Shown here piece by piece: positions 1 through 6,490 of a DNA stretch of 10,462 bases. A model generated the notes under the pieces. The model was given only the letters and a program-made list of their open reading frames with translations. It was not told the DNA's origin and ran no database searches. The translations under genes and the position numbers were made by a program. The stretch's first letter is position 1; each line of letters begins with the position of its first letter. The DNA comes from Oscillospiraceae bacterium (GTDB taxonomy: Bacteria > Bacillota > Clostridia > Oscillospirales > Acutalibacteraceae): assembly GCA_031262125.1 (NCBI GenBank), contig JAISII010000140.1:1-10462 (forward strand), written 5' to 3'.

Positions 1-43
1 CATTCTTCCTCGTTTTTGTGCTGCCACAATGTTTACATTCCAT
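1..43 (-). CDS. Zinc-ribbon protein, N-terminal fragment (runs off the left edge)
   Basis: Only the first 14 codons are in the window; they read MECKHCGSTKTRKN. The CxxC knuckle (Cys3 and Cys6) followed by Gly-Ser is the usual opening of a small zinc ribbon; the second cysteine pair would lie outside the window. The start is supported by an AGGAG ribosome binding site at about 51-56, eight bases upstream of the ATG, and by a near-consensus promoter at 73-101. An alternative ATG at 46-48 lies in another frame and only three bases from the AGGAG, so it is less likely. The function cannot be told from this fragment. Zinc ribbons of this kind head many short or membrane-anchored Firmicutes proteins. 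Confidence 0.6.
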   Translation of the reverse strand, partial: MECKHCGSTKTRKN

Positions 44-72
44 TGCATTTTCTCCTCTCATGGTTTTCTTTT

Positions 73-101
73 ATTATACCATACATTTTTAGAAAATGCA
101 A
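73..101 (-). promoter_or_regulatory. Sigma-A promoter of the zinc-ribbon gene
   Basis: Read on the minus strand, TTGCAT (96-101) and TATAAT (73-78) are separated by exactly 17 bases. A TG one base before the -10 box makes it an extended -10. Transcription should start near 66, about 23 bases before the ATG at 43. Confidence 0.75.
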
Positions 102-117
102 TAACTATTTACCAATG

Positions 118-242
118 CCTCCGCGGAGGGGAATTTTTCTGCATTGCCGAGACTCGGGGTTGTTTAGTTGGTTTTTTTGTTTTAATCCTTGTGGTTCGCA
201 TTTAGTCTATTGTTTGTGCTAATATTCCCCTCCGGGGAGGGG
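118..242. repeat. Inverted pair of CCTCC/GGAGG palindromic units (MITE-like)
   Basis: Bases 118-129 form a perfect 12-base palindrome, CCTCCGCGGAGG, followed by GGAATT. Bases 224-242 carry the same unit in opposite orientation, ATTCCCCTCC then GGGGAGGG; the two copies match at about 16 of 18 positions when one is inverted. They enclose about 90 bases with no convincing gene. The right copy continues as GGTGGCTGCTC, and a GACGGGGTGGTT segment follows at 324-335. This looks like a dispersed intergenic repeat with GC-rich stems in AT-rich DNA. That it is multicopy is an inference; only one locus is visible. Confidence 0.45.
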
Positions 243-245
243 TGG

Positions 246-320
246 CTGCTCCCTTAGTAAAAAATTAAATTTATTTTTTATTAAAAATCTAAAAAAATAA
301 AATATTTTTAGATTGAGCAG
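246..320. repeat. Nested AT-rich dyad closed by CTGCTC/GAGCAG
   Basis: CTGCTC (246-251) pairs with GAGCAG (315-320). Inside it, AATCTAAAAA (286-295) pairs perfectly with TTTTTAGATT (305-314) across a nine-base loop. The interior is almost pure A/T. It may be the variable insert of the palindromic repeat on its left. No coding potential is seen. Confidence 0.4.
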
Positions 321-345
321 AGCAGACGGGGTGGTTTTAAATAAA

Positions 346-375
346 TGCTTGTACTCAAATTTATGTGTACAAGCA
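346..375. repeat. 9-bp inverted repeat TGCTTGTAC/GTACAAGCA
   Basis: TGCTTGTAC (346-354) and GTACAAGCA (367-375) are perfect complements around a 12-base AT-rich loop. The dyad lies just downstream of the CHAP gene's terminator and could serve as a second 3' hairpin or belong to the adjacent repeat. It has no T-tract of its own on either strand. Confidence 0.4.
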
Positions 376-410
376 AAAAAATATGACTGCCCCAAAAAAT
401 CGGACAGCCA
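375..410 (-). terminator. Rho-independent terminator of the CHAP-dockerin gene
   Basis: The minus-strand RNA would pair UGGCUGUCC (410-402) with GGGCAGUCA (392-384): nine base pairs including two G-U pairs. A UAUUUUUUU tract (383-375) follows. It lies about 40 bases past the stop codon. Confidence 0.7.
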
Positions 411-447
411 TAAATATTAAATTTTAAATTAAAAATCACAAAAAATT

Positions 448-1887
448 CTATTCAACAGGTTTGCCAATACGCTCATCTGCAATTAGATATGCTAAATATT
501 TTTGCAGCTGAGTTCCGTCTGCTATTGAAAGCCCCGGGTTACCGTCGATATTTGCGGCTATCATACCCCGCTGCGATAACTCATCAATTTTTGCCAAATG
601 CCTTTGCAGCATTGTAACATCCACAATAGATACATAACCGTCGTCGTTAGCATCGCCGAAAATTATCGGCGGAGCTTCAACTGTAGTAGTGGGTGGTTCA
701 GTAACGGTGGTTGGCACAATAGGCACGATGGTTGGCACTTCAGCTATAGTTGTAGGTGTTTGAACAGCAGTTGTCAGTGCAGGAGGTGCTGTTGTCGTAA
801 TTACGGGTGTAGTTGTCGTAACTACAGGGACGGTGGTGGTAACAACCGGCACAGTGGTTGGCACAACAGGTGCAGTTGTAGGTACTGCGGGTACAGTTGT
901 CGGTTCTTCGGGCACGGTAGTCGGTTCTTCAACCTCGGGGGGAGGACCGTCAACCTCGGTTGCATAGTTTAGTGCAATCCAGCCGCTTTTGCCACCATAA
1001 GTTACATTACCCCATGTGTAGCTGTCTGCATAGGCTTTAAGGGTTACCGTAAGGGTTGTGCCCGTTGGCACTGTAAGCAAAATATCGTGTGTTGTACCCG
1101 CACCAGAACGCATATTAACCCCGGCTGTTGTTCGCCATGTTTGGCTGAATGTGCCGCTTTGCTTTGTTGCATAGGTTAGTGCTATATAGCCGATTTTGCC
1201 GCTGTAGGTTACTCTGCCCCAAATGTGGTCGCCTGCGGATACTTTATCATTAACTGTTACATTTGTGCCTGTAGGTACAGTAAGCAGAACATCATAATCG
1301 GTCCCTGCCCCGGCACGCATATTAACCCCTGCGGTTGTAAGCCAATTTTCGGTTGTTGCCGAGGACGAAGAATACATAGGACGAATGACGCCCCAAATGT
1401 TATAGTTGTTGTGAGTTACAAATTTTACGGTGCGGCTGTTTAAGCCTGTGTCGTTGGCGGGCTGCCCGCTATTATAAGCAGGCCAGTTGGCATCTACACT
1501 CACAAAGCTTGATGCACTGTTTACCGAGTAAATAATACCAACGTGCCCATATGTACCGCCTGTGTACACAAACACGTCGCCGGGCTGTATTCCGCCGGGA
1601 ACATCCGCCAGTGCATAGCGGGTAAAGCCACTCGGCACATTATTCCACACATAATCTTTGGCGTTGCCCTGCACAGCCGAGTAGCCGAAGTAATTATAGT
1701 ACCCACGCACCATATCAACACACTGCGAGCCATAGACACCGTCTTGGTCATAATACGACCCGATTTTAGACACAGCCCACGACAATGCGTCCTCCTGCGT
1801 TATAGCGGTTGCGTTAAAGCTGCAAATGCTTATTAACAGCACGCAAGTTAAAATGACGGAAATTAGTTTTTTCATATTTATGACCAT
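448..1887 (-). CDS. Secreted CHAP-domain cell-wall hydrolase with two SH3b repeats and a C-terminal dockerin
   Basis: The 479-residue product begins with a Sec signal peptide (Lys6-Lys7, hydrophobic to about 23, likely cleavage after the ATA at 26-28). A CHAP amidase/endopeptidase domain spans about 30-170, with the catalytic cysteine at Cys56 (GSQC), histidine at His115 (YGHVG) and probable third residue Asn134. Two SH3b domains follow (about 181-242 and 250-312), each opening TTAGVNMR and ending YAT; they probably bind peptidoglycan. A Pro-Thr-Val linker (313-405) leads to a type I dockerin (410-470). Its two calcium loops are D412-N414-D416-D423 and N446-D448-N450-D457. The predicted role is peptidoglycan hydrolysis outside the cell, with docking onto a cohesin. 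The start is uncertain: AAAGG lies only three bases before ATG 1887 and fifteen before the in-frame ATG at 1875, which gives a cleaner signal peptide (MKKLIS). The gene has its own promoter and terminator. Confidence 0.92.
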   Translation of the reverse strand: MVINMKKLISVILTCVLLISICSFNATAITQEDALSWAVSKIGSYYDQDGVYGSQCVDMVRGYYNYFGYSAVQGNAKDYVWNNVPSGFTRYALADVPGGIQPGDVFVYTGGTYGHVGIIYSVNSASSFVSVDANWPAYNSGQPANDTGLNSRTVKFVTHNNYNIWGVIRPMYSSSSATTENWLTTAGVNMRAGAGTDYDVLLTVPTGTNVTVNDKVSAGDHIWGRVTYSGKIGYIALTYATKQSGTFSQTWRTTAGVNMRSGAGTTHDILLTVPTGTTLTVTLKAYADSYTWGNVTYGGKSGWIALNYATEVDGPPPEVEEPTTVPEEPTTVPAVPTTAPVVPTTVPVVTTTVPVVTTTTPVITTTAPPALTTAVQTPTTIAEVPTIVPIVPTTVTEPPTTTVEAPPIIFGDANDDGYVSIVDVTMLQRHLAKIDELSQRGMIAANIDGNPGLSIADGTQLQKYLAYLIADERIGKPVE

Positions 1888-1960
1888 TAGCCTTTCAGGC
1901 TCACAAAAATATATTAATTACACACAAACTCTGTGAGCCGAAAGCTAATGTGTCATAAAT
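1876..1960 (-). promoter_or_regulatory. Long leader hairpin burying the start region of the CHAP gene
   Basis: Two arms (1876-1905 and 1932-1960) pair almost completely: blocks of 9, 7, 4 and 8 base pairs separated by single-base bulges, with a loop of about 26 bases. On the minus-strand RNA the 3' arm contains the only AAAGG sequence and the ATG at 1887-1885. The alternative ATG (1875-1873) follows immediately after the stem. Ribosome access would therefore depend on opening this stem. The pairing is visible directly; a regulatory role is inferred. Confidence 0.6.
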
Positions 1961-1961
1961 T

Positions 1962-2038
1962 ACGCATCGTGCGTCTGCCGTAGGCAGAACTGCACGGCGA
2001 ATATAAATTTTTAAGTTTGAATTTTATTCAAACTTAAA
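1962..2038 (-). promoter_or_regulatory. Structured 5' leader with alternative stems upstream of the CHAP gene
   Basis: Upstream of the start-codon hairpin lie further small dyads: ACGCA/TGCGT (1962-1974, triloop), TCTGCC/GGCAGA (1974-1988, triloop) and a perfect 13-bp inverted repeat TTTAAGTTTGAAT/ATTCAAACTTAAA (2010-2038, three-base loop). GCCGT (1977-1981) can instead pair with ACGGC (1994-1998), which excludes the TCTGCC/GGCAGA stem. With the promoter at 2085-2113 this makes a transcribed leader of about 190 nt. It does not fit the conserved cores I know for c-di-AMP (ydaO) or c-di-GMP (GEMM) riboswitches. Confidence 0.45.
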
Positions 2039-2084
2039 TCCTTTTTATACAAATATCTTGCAATAAAATGCATTGTTTTTATAT

Positions 2085-2113
2085 ATTATAGCAGATTAAC
2101 AGGTTTGGTGCAA
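2085..2113 (-). promoter_or_regulatory. Sigma-A promoter of the CHAP-dockerin gene
   Basis: On the minus strand TTGCAC (2108-2113) and TATAAT (2085-2090) are 17 bases apart, with TGC directly before the -10 box (extended -10). The expected start is near 2078, which gives a long leader. The -35 box sits only five bases beyond the terminator of the upstream ABC operon, so the CHAP gene is probably an independent transcription unit. Confidence 0.75.
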
Positions 2114-2118
2114 GATAG

Positions 2119-2155
2119 AAAAATTCCCCCTACGGTTAAAACCGCAGAGGGAATT
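2119..2155 (-). terminator. Strong Rho-independent terminator of the ABC transporter operon
   Basis: A 15-bp stem (2141-2155 with 2122-2136, two G-U pairs in the minus-strand RNA) closes a four-base loop and runs into a short U-tract (2123-2119). It starts 17 bases past the ABC gene's stop codon. Confidence 0.85.
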
Positions 2156-2172
2156 GTATTTTAAGATTATGT

Positions 2173-4893
2173 TTATTCCGAACGCAGTGCAATTACAGGG
2201 TCTTTTTTTGCTGCCTTGCGTGAGGGGATGATGCCGGCAATTAGGGTTAGCAGCATACTTAAAGCCACCAAAACAGCCGCACTTACAACCGGAAGCGTTG
2301 CGTTAACGGCAGTTGTGCCTGCAAAGGCATGAATTATGGCATTGCCCGGCAACAGCAACAGCAGAGTTACCCCCACGCCTATTAGCCCCGATAACAGCCC
2401 GACCATAAATGTTTCGGCGTTAAACACCTGCGAAATGTTGCGTTTGGAAGCACCGATTGCACGGAGTATTCCGATTTCTTTTGTACGCTCTAAAACCGAA
2501 ATATAGGTAATTATGCCAATCATAATTGAAGAAACGATTAGCGAAACCGAAACAAACGCAACCAAAACATAGGCAATTACGTTTATTATTGTGGTAACCG
2601 AGGACATCAGCAAACCGACATAATCGGTATAGGTTATATTATCCTCTGCAGGGGCAGATTTGTTATAGTCCTCTATGCAAGCGGTAACGGCATCCTTGTC
2701 TTCAAAGCTGTCAACATAAATGCTTACGCCCGAGGGCACGGCTGGGTCTACAAAACCGAACTGTGCCATATTGTCTTTATAGTTGCCGGTAGAAATATAG
2801 GCTTTATAAATTTGCAGCAAAACATCGTCTTCGGGGTTTTTAAGGTATTCATCAAGTGCGGCGGCAAGGCTTGCTTCGTCCATTTGCTGCATTTGTGCCA
2901 AAACCTGCGGCTGGGTTGCATACAGCTGGTTGAGCATTTGCTTCATTAATGCTGCCTTGTCGGTTATGCCCAAATTGTTCAAAAAGATTTTTGCATCTTC
3001 AATTTTTTGGTCGTCGTTGTCCGGTTCAAATGTTAAGCCGTTTAAAACATTAACATCTTGGCTGTTTTGTTGGGCAAGCACAACGGGGCTGGTTTTTGTG
3101 TGCTCGATAATATAATCGGTCAACGCACTGGTGTAGCCGATTGTTTTGCTTATGGGAGCAAAAGATGCGTCCTCTTTGAGTTTTATAATAGCGGTAATTT
3201 TAAGCTCCTCGCCCTTAGTGTTCACAAGCTCTTTAAGTGCCTCGTTGTCGTCTTTGACGGATTTATAAAAGCCTGTGTTTTCGTCTTTTTCGTAATAATC
3301 GCAAGCAGGAACGAACTTAAAGGTATGTTCGCAAATGTCATCATAGCTCCATTTTTCGTCGCTAATATCTATCTTTTCTCCGGCTTCCATCTTTTTATTT
3401 ATTTCTCTGTAATCCTCCGACGGCAACAACCCTAAGATATAAAGGTCGCCCACGGGGATTTCGTTATTTTCGTTAAGCACCAAAACAAGCTCATTATATT
3501 TTTGCGGCCATTGCCCGTAAAGCATATCATAATTATCTGTAACCGTTCTGCTGATAACTTTGCCGTCGGTGCCTTTTAGCATTTGTGTAAAACTGTTAGG
3601 CGACACTGCATCGCCAAAGCCGTTGTTTTCGGCGGCACTTAACATTGCCTTTTCCTGCTCGCTCATAAGCGACGTGGCATCGGTGTTTACAAGCTCGCCG
3701 TTAGGGTCGTAAGAATATGTGTCAAACTTAACATTGTAAGAATATACAATGCCGTTTTCGCCCAAATATTTTTGAATATCGCTTTTGGGGTTTTCGAGGT
3801 ATTTTTTAAATTCGGTGAGGTTATTGTCTTTGTACCCGGTAGACACTGCGTTTGCAATTTCCAAATCTGTGTTATCGGAATAAACTGCGTCCAGCTTATG
3901 GTCGACAGTTTCGTCGCTCATATCCATACCCACCTGCATAATGCTGTTAAAATCCAGCGAGCGTGCCTCAATCTGGATTGGATACGAAGCCATTGTGTCT
4001 TTTTGAATACTCTCGATATACAAATTAACGCCCGTTGAAAGCGAGAGTATGAGTGCAATACCGATAATGCCGATTGAACCGGCAAACGAGGTTAAGAACG
4101 TGCGAGCCTTTTTTGTGCGAAGATTGTTAAAGCTTAGTGCAAGTGCCGTAAAAAACGACATTGATGATTTGCCCATGTTTTTGTGCTTGGGCTTTGCAAG
4201 CTCGGTTGCTTCAACCTCAAACGGGTCGCTGTCGTCAACAATTTTGCCGTCGTGCAGTTTTATAATTCGGGTTGCATATTGGTCGGCAAGCTCGGAATTA
4301 TGGGTTACCATTACAACCAAACGGTCTTTGGCAACCTCTTTTAAAAGCTCCATAACCTGCACGCTTGTTTCCGAATCAAGGGCACCAGTGGGTTCGTCGG
4401 CTAAAAGAATATCAGGGTCGTTAACCAAAGCACGGGCTATGGCAACACGCTGCATTTGCCCGCCCGACATTTGGTTTGGCTTTTTGTGCAGCTGTTCGCC
4501 CAAGCCAACCTGCTCCAGTGCCTCTTTTGCACGTTTGCGGCGTTGCTTGCGGGATATTCCCGAGATTGTCAACGCAAGCTCTACATTGCTTAAAATTGAC
4601 TGATGCGGTATGAGGTTATAGCTTTGAAAAACAAAGCCGATTGTGTGGTTGCGGTAGGAATCCCAATCTCGGTCTTTATAACGCTTTGTAGATATGTCGT
4701 TTATAACAATATCGCCCGAATCGTAGCGGTCTAAGCCCCCTATTATGTTAAGCAATGTTGTTTTGCCCGAGCCGCTTTGCCCCAGCACGGCGACAAATTC
4801 GTTGTCCCTCAAATTAAAGGTAACTTTGTTTAGCGCCTGCTGTGTTAGGTTGCCCGTAACATATGTTTTGCAAACTTTTTTTATTTGTAGCAT
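2173..4893 (-). CDS. MacB-type ABC transporter, fused ATPase and FtsX-like permease
   Basis: The 906-residue protein has an N-terminal ABC ATPase of the MacB/LolD class: Walker A GQSGSGKT (38-45), Q-loop Gln90, signature MSGGQ (142-146), Walker B ILLADEP with Glu167, D-loop ALD (171-173) and H-loop His198. A first membrane helix follows at about 267-288, then an extracytoplasmic region of about 470 residues. The FtsX-type core comes last: a helix at about 768-795, the coupling motif LERTKEIGILRAIGASKR (801-818) and two more helices, ending in ALRSE. All ATPase residues are intact. MacB-type transporters couple ATP hydrolysis to extracytoplasmic movements (peptide or antibiotic export, lipoprotein release, signalling); the substrate here is unknown. 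The start has an AAGGAG (4906-4911) twelve bases upstream. It lies 46 bases after the DinB-like gene, with no terminator between, so the two are probably co-transcribed. Confidence 0.93.
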   Translation of the reverse strand: MLQIKKVCKTYVTGNLTQQALNKVTFNLRDNEFVAVLGQSGSGKTTLLNIIGGLDRYDSGDIVINDISTKRYKDRDWDSYRNHTIGFVFQSYNLIPHQSILSNVELALTISGISRKQRRKRAKEALEQVGLGEQLHKKPNQMSGGQMQRVAIARALVNDPDILLADEPTGALDSETSVQVMELLKEVAKDRLVVMVTHNSELADQYATRIIKLHDGKIVDDSDPFEVEATELAKPKHKNMGKSSMSFFTALALSFNNLRTKKARTFLTSFAGSIGIIGIALILSLSTGVNLYIESIQKDTMASYPIQIEARSLDFNSIMQVGMDMSDETVDHKLDAVYSDNTDLEIANAVSTGYKDNNLTEFKKYLENPKSDIQKYLGENGIVYSYNVKFDTYSYDPNGELVNTDATSLMSEQEKAMLSAAENNGFGDAVSPNSFTQMLKGTDGKVISRTVTDNYDMLYGQWPQKYNELVLVLNENNEIPVGDLYILGLLPSEDYREINKKMEAGEKIDISDEKWSYDDICEHTFKFVPACDYYEKDENTGFYKSVKDDNEALKELVNTKGEELKITAIIKLKEDASFAPISKTIGYTSALTDYIIEHTKTSPVVLAQQNSQDVNVLNGLTFEPDNDDQKIEDAKIFLNNLGITDKAALMKQMLNQLYATQPQVLAQMQQMDEASLAAALDEYLKNPEDDVLLQIYKAYISTGNYKDNMAQFGFVDPAVPSGVSIYVDSFEDKDAVTACIEDYNKSAPAEDNITYTDYVGLLMSSVTTIINVIAYVLVAFVSVSLIVSSIMIGIITYISVLERTKEIGILRAIGASKRNISQVFNAETFMVGLLSGLIGVGVTLLLLLPGNAIIHAFAGTTAVNATLPVVSAAVLVALSMLLTLIAGIIPSRKAAKKDPVIALRSE

Positions 4894-4939
4894 TTTTGTA
4901 ATTTTCTCCTTGTTTGTTTAGGGTTGGTTTTAGTTTATC

Positions 4940-5623
4940 TTAACTTTTTTGTTTTTTTAGTTTTTCTATAATTCTAAGGCAGCCGTTCAAGTGCAACAGC
5001 TGGTGCCTTGAAAACGGCATTAGCAACAAACCGCAGTAATCCTTCTTGCACCAATAGTCAACAAGCCAAAACGCCGTTTCGTCTGTAGACACAGAGTTTA
5101 GCTCAATCAGCCGCTCTCTTACTTGTGGGGTTATTTTCGTTTTGCTTTCTTCAAATGTCATTTTTTCAATTAGCTTTGTGGTTTTTGCAAAAACCTCTTT
5201 AACATAATTTTTAAGTTCGTCTATGTTTAAGGATTGCGAAAACCCGACCAGCTGCTCACGGCACAGCTCGTTGCCGGTAGTTGCAATAGGGCTGCCGAGC
5301 CTTTTTTGATATTCTCTTTGATAGAAAATTTGCTCTTGCTCTAAAATGAGGGTATTTGAAGTAATATCTTCAATTCGGTTTGTGTGATAAATAAAATAAG
5401 CAATAGTTTTATCGTTACGCAGCGGCATAGCCGAATATTCCTCCGCCGTAGCGGTATCAAAAATATAATTATAAATATCCCATATGCTTTTTCTAAACTT
5501 AAGCAGGTATTCTTTGCCTTGTTCAAATTCGGCTTTTTTCTTTATGCGGGCTTGAAATTGCTTAAAAAGGTCCGAAATCTCGGCATGGGTTAAAATGCCC
5601 ATACCTTCCGTTTTAGTTGGCAT
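4940..5623 (-). CDS. Helical protein of unknown function, possibly DinB/YfiT-like
   Basis: The 227-residue protein has no signal peptide or membrane segment and is predicted to be mostly helical. It is not recognised with certainty. His80 sits in an amphipathic helix (FIYHTNRIED), and the C-terminus carries SRHQLLHLN with His207 and His211 in an HxxxH arrangement. That spacing, one histidine in an early helix and HxxxH in the last, resembles the metal site of the DinB/YfiT four-helix-bundle superfamily, some of which are thiol S-transferases. The assignment is inferred from motif layout only. AAGGAG (5629-5634) lies five bases before the ATG. It is first in an apparent operon with the MacB-type transporter, so it could act in the same detoxification or envelope response. 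Confidence 0.8.
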   Translation of the reverse strand: MPTKTEGMGILTHAEISDLFKQFQARIKKKAEFEQGKEYLLKFRKSIWDIYNYIFDTATAEEYSAMPLRNDKTIAYFIYHTNRIEDITSNTLILEQEQIFYQREYQKRLGSPIATTGNELCREQLVGFSQSLNIDELKNYVKEVFAKTTKLIEKMTFEESKTKITPQVRERLIELNSVSTDETAFWLVDYWCKKDYCGLLLMPFSRHQLLHLNGCLRIIEKLKKQKS

Positions 5624-5705
5624 AAAAGCTCCTTGTTTGGGGTTAATTAGAATTTATTTTGATTTTTTCGTTTTTTAAAAAACTTCTTTAAGCAACAATT
5701 TATAA

Positions 5706-5734
5706 ATTATAACACACAATTTTTAAAAATTCCA
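5706..5734 (-). promoter_or_regulatory. Probable promoter of the DinB-like/ABC operon
   Basis: On the minus strand TATAAT (5706-5711) is preceded by TGT, an extended -10. The -35 region (TGGAAT, 17 bases upstream) is poor. The leader to the ATG at 5623 would be about 75 bases and includes a perfect 14-base palindrome of T and A runs flanked by G and C (5670-5683). Confidence 0.45.
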
Positions 5735-6160
5735 CAGTTTGGACAAAAATACTTATTTTTCCGCAAATAATCGCCTTTTTTCCGTATATCATAATATCAC
5801 AAGAGCAAAACGCCTCTAAAACATTTGTAAATAATTTAGTGTTTGCGTATTTAAGCTTGGCGTGCCATTGTGGCAGGGTTAAGCATCTGCGTTGCATAAA
5901 AACGGAACGATTATTTATTATGTAATCTAAACCCTGTTTTGTTAAAATTATTTGTGTTTTTCGGCACACGCCTTGAGCTGCCCACGCTTCGTTTAGCTTT
6001 TAAACGTGATTAGTATTAGTGGAATTTTTATTTTTTAGATTTTAAACTTTTACGGTGCAGCAATCAAAGCTTATAAAAAATGTTCTTGTAAACTTTGCAA
6101 TTTTCCTATATGAAATCGCGCAAGCAGTCATTTTGTTTTCCTTTTCTCATTTTTTTAATG
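5735..6160. other. AT-rich intergenic region without a supported gene
   Basis: This stretch separates the minus-strand operon from plus-strand genes. A minus-strand frame (5969-5700) is open for 89 codons from GTG, but it lacks a proper ribosome binding site, runs through the probable promoter and matches no family I know. Small dyads are present: TGCCA/TGGCA around 5863-5875 and CAGGGTT (5874-5880) with AACCCTG (5930-5936). No tRNA or known structured RNA was recognised. Confidence 0.4.
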
Positions 6161-6161
6161 G

Positions 6162-6191
6162 AATCGGGCAAAATCTCTTACTTGCCCGATT
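6162..6191. promoter_or_regulatory. Perfect 10-bp inverted repeat, operator-like
   Basis: AATCGGGCAA (6162-6171) and TTGCCCGATT (6182-6191) are exact complements with ten bases between them. The right half overlaps the -35 box of the promoter at 6182-6211. No T-tract follows on either strand, so it is not a terminator. The position suits a repressor-binding dyad. Confidence 0.45.
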
Positions 6192-6211
6192 TCGTACATA
6201 ATGCATATAAT
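6182..6211 (+). promoter_or_regulatory. Possible promoter of the small plus-strand ORF
   Basis: TTGCCC (6182-6187) and TATAAT (6206-6211) are 18 bases apart. Transcription would start near 6218, leaving a leader of only about ten bases before the ATG at 6227, which is a weakness of this assignment. Confidence 0.4.
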
Positions 6212-6226
6212 GTGAAAGTGGATTTT

Positions 6227-6445
6227 ATGATTATTAAAAATACAGGTGCAAGCGGAGCATCTAACCCTGCCGACACAGGCACAAAAAACATTGGAGATTT
6301 TACAACCACAATGCATAACAAAACCTTTAAAACCTACGGCAAACGTGGCACACGCTACCCCTGCCCCTATTGCCCTGCCGAAAACGAAGAGCAACTTGCA
6401 ACCTCTGCACTGCAAAGCTTTAAAAACAATGGTGCGGTGGGTTGA
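6227..6445 (+). CDS. Small hypothetical protein or gene remnant with a CPYC motif
   Basis: The 72-residue frame begins MIIKNTGASGASNPADTG and contains YPCPYCPAENEE near residues 46-57. I do not recognise it. In its favour, the codons (ACA, GCA, GGC, AAC, ACC, AGC) match the confirmed genes here, a promoter-like site lies upstream and a Rho-independent terminator starts about 45 bases past the stop. Against it, the ribosome binding site is weak (GAAAGTGG) and the predicted leader is very short. The CxxC pair could bind metal or be redox-active, but a single pair is thin evidence. The frame is open further upstream to 6095, without a better start. It could be the 3' remnant of a larger gene. 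Confidence 0.35.
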   Translation: MIIKNTGASGASNPADTGTKNIGDFTTTMHNKTFKTYGKRGTRYPCPYCPAENEEQLATSALQSFKNNGAVG

Positions 6446-6490
6446 AAAGGGTAAAAAGAAAATTTTTCCATATTAGGCTAACACTCCCAA

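Noticed and set aside
16..222. Plus-strand 68-codon frame at the left edge
   Set aside because: It crosses the minus-strand promoter and zinc-ribbon start and the palindromic repeat, and has no ribosome binding site.
598..972. Plus-strand Cys/Arg/Gly-rich frame of 124 codons
   Set aside because: It is the antisense of the Pro/Thr linker and dockerin of the CHAP gene; the composition is an artefact of the repeated linker.
1876..2078. Known c-di-AMP (ydaO) or c-di-GMP (GEMM) riboswitch in the CHAP leader
   Set aside because: The conserved core segments of those classes as I know them are not present; only generic stems and a GAAAGG are seen.
5700..5969. Minus-strand 89-codon frame starting at GTG
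   Set aside because: There is no adequate ribosome binding site, it runs through the probable promoter of the operon, and no family is recognisable. It is kept only as a note on the intergenic region.
6162..6191. Transcription terminator
   Set aside because: The stem is perfect but no T-tract follows on either strand; a run of T precedes it on the plus strand instead.
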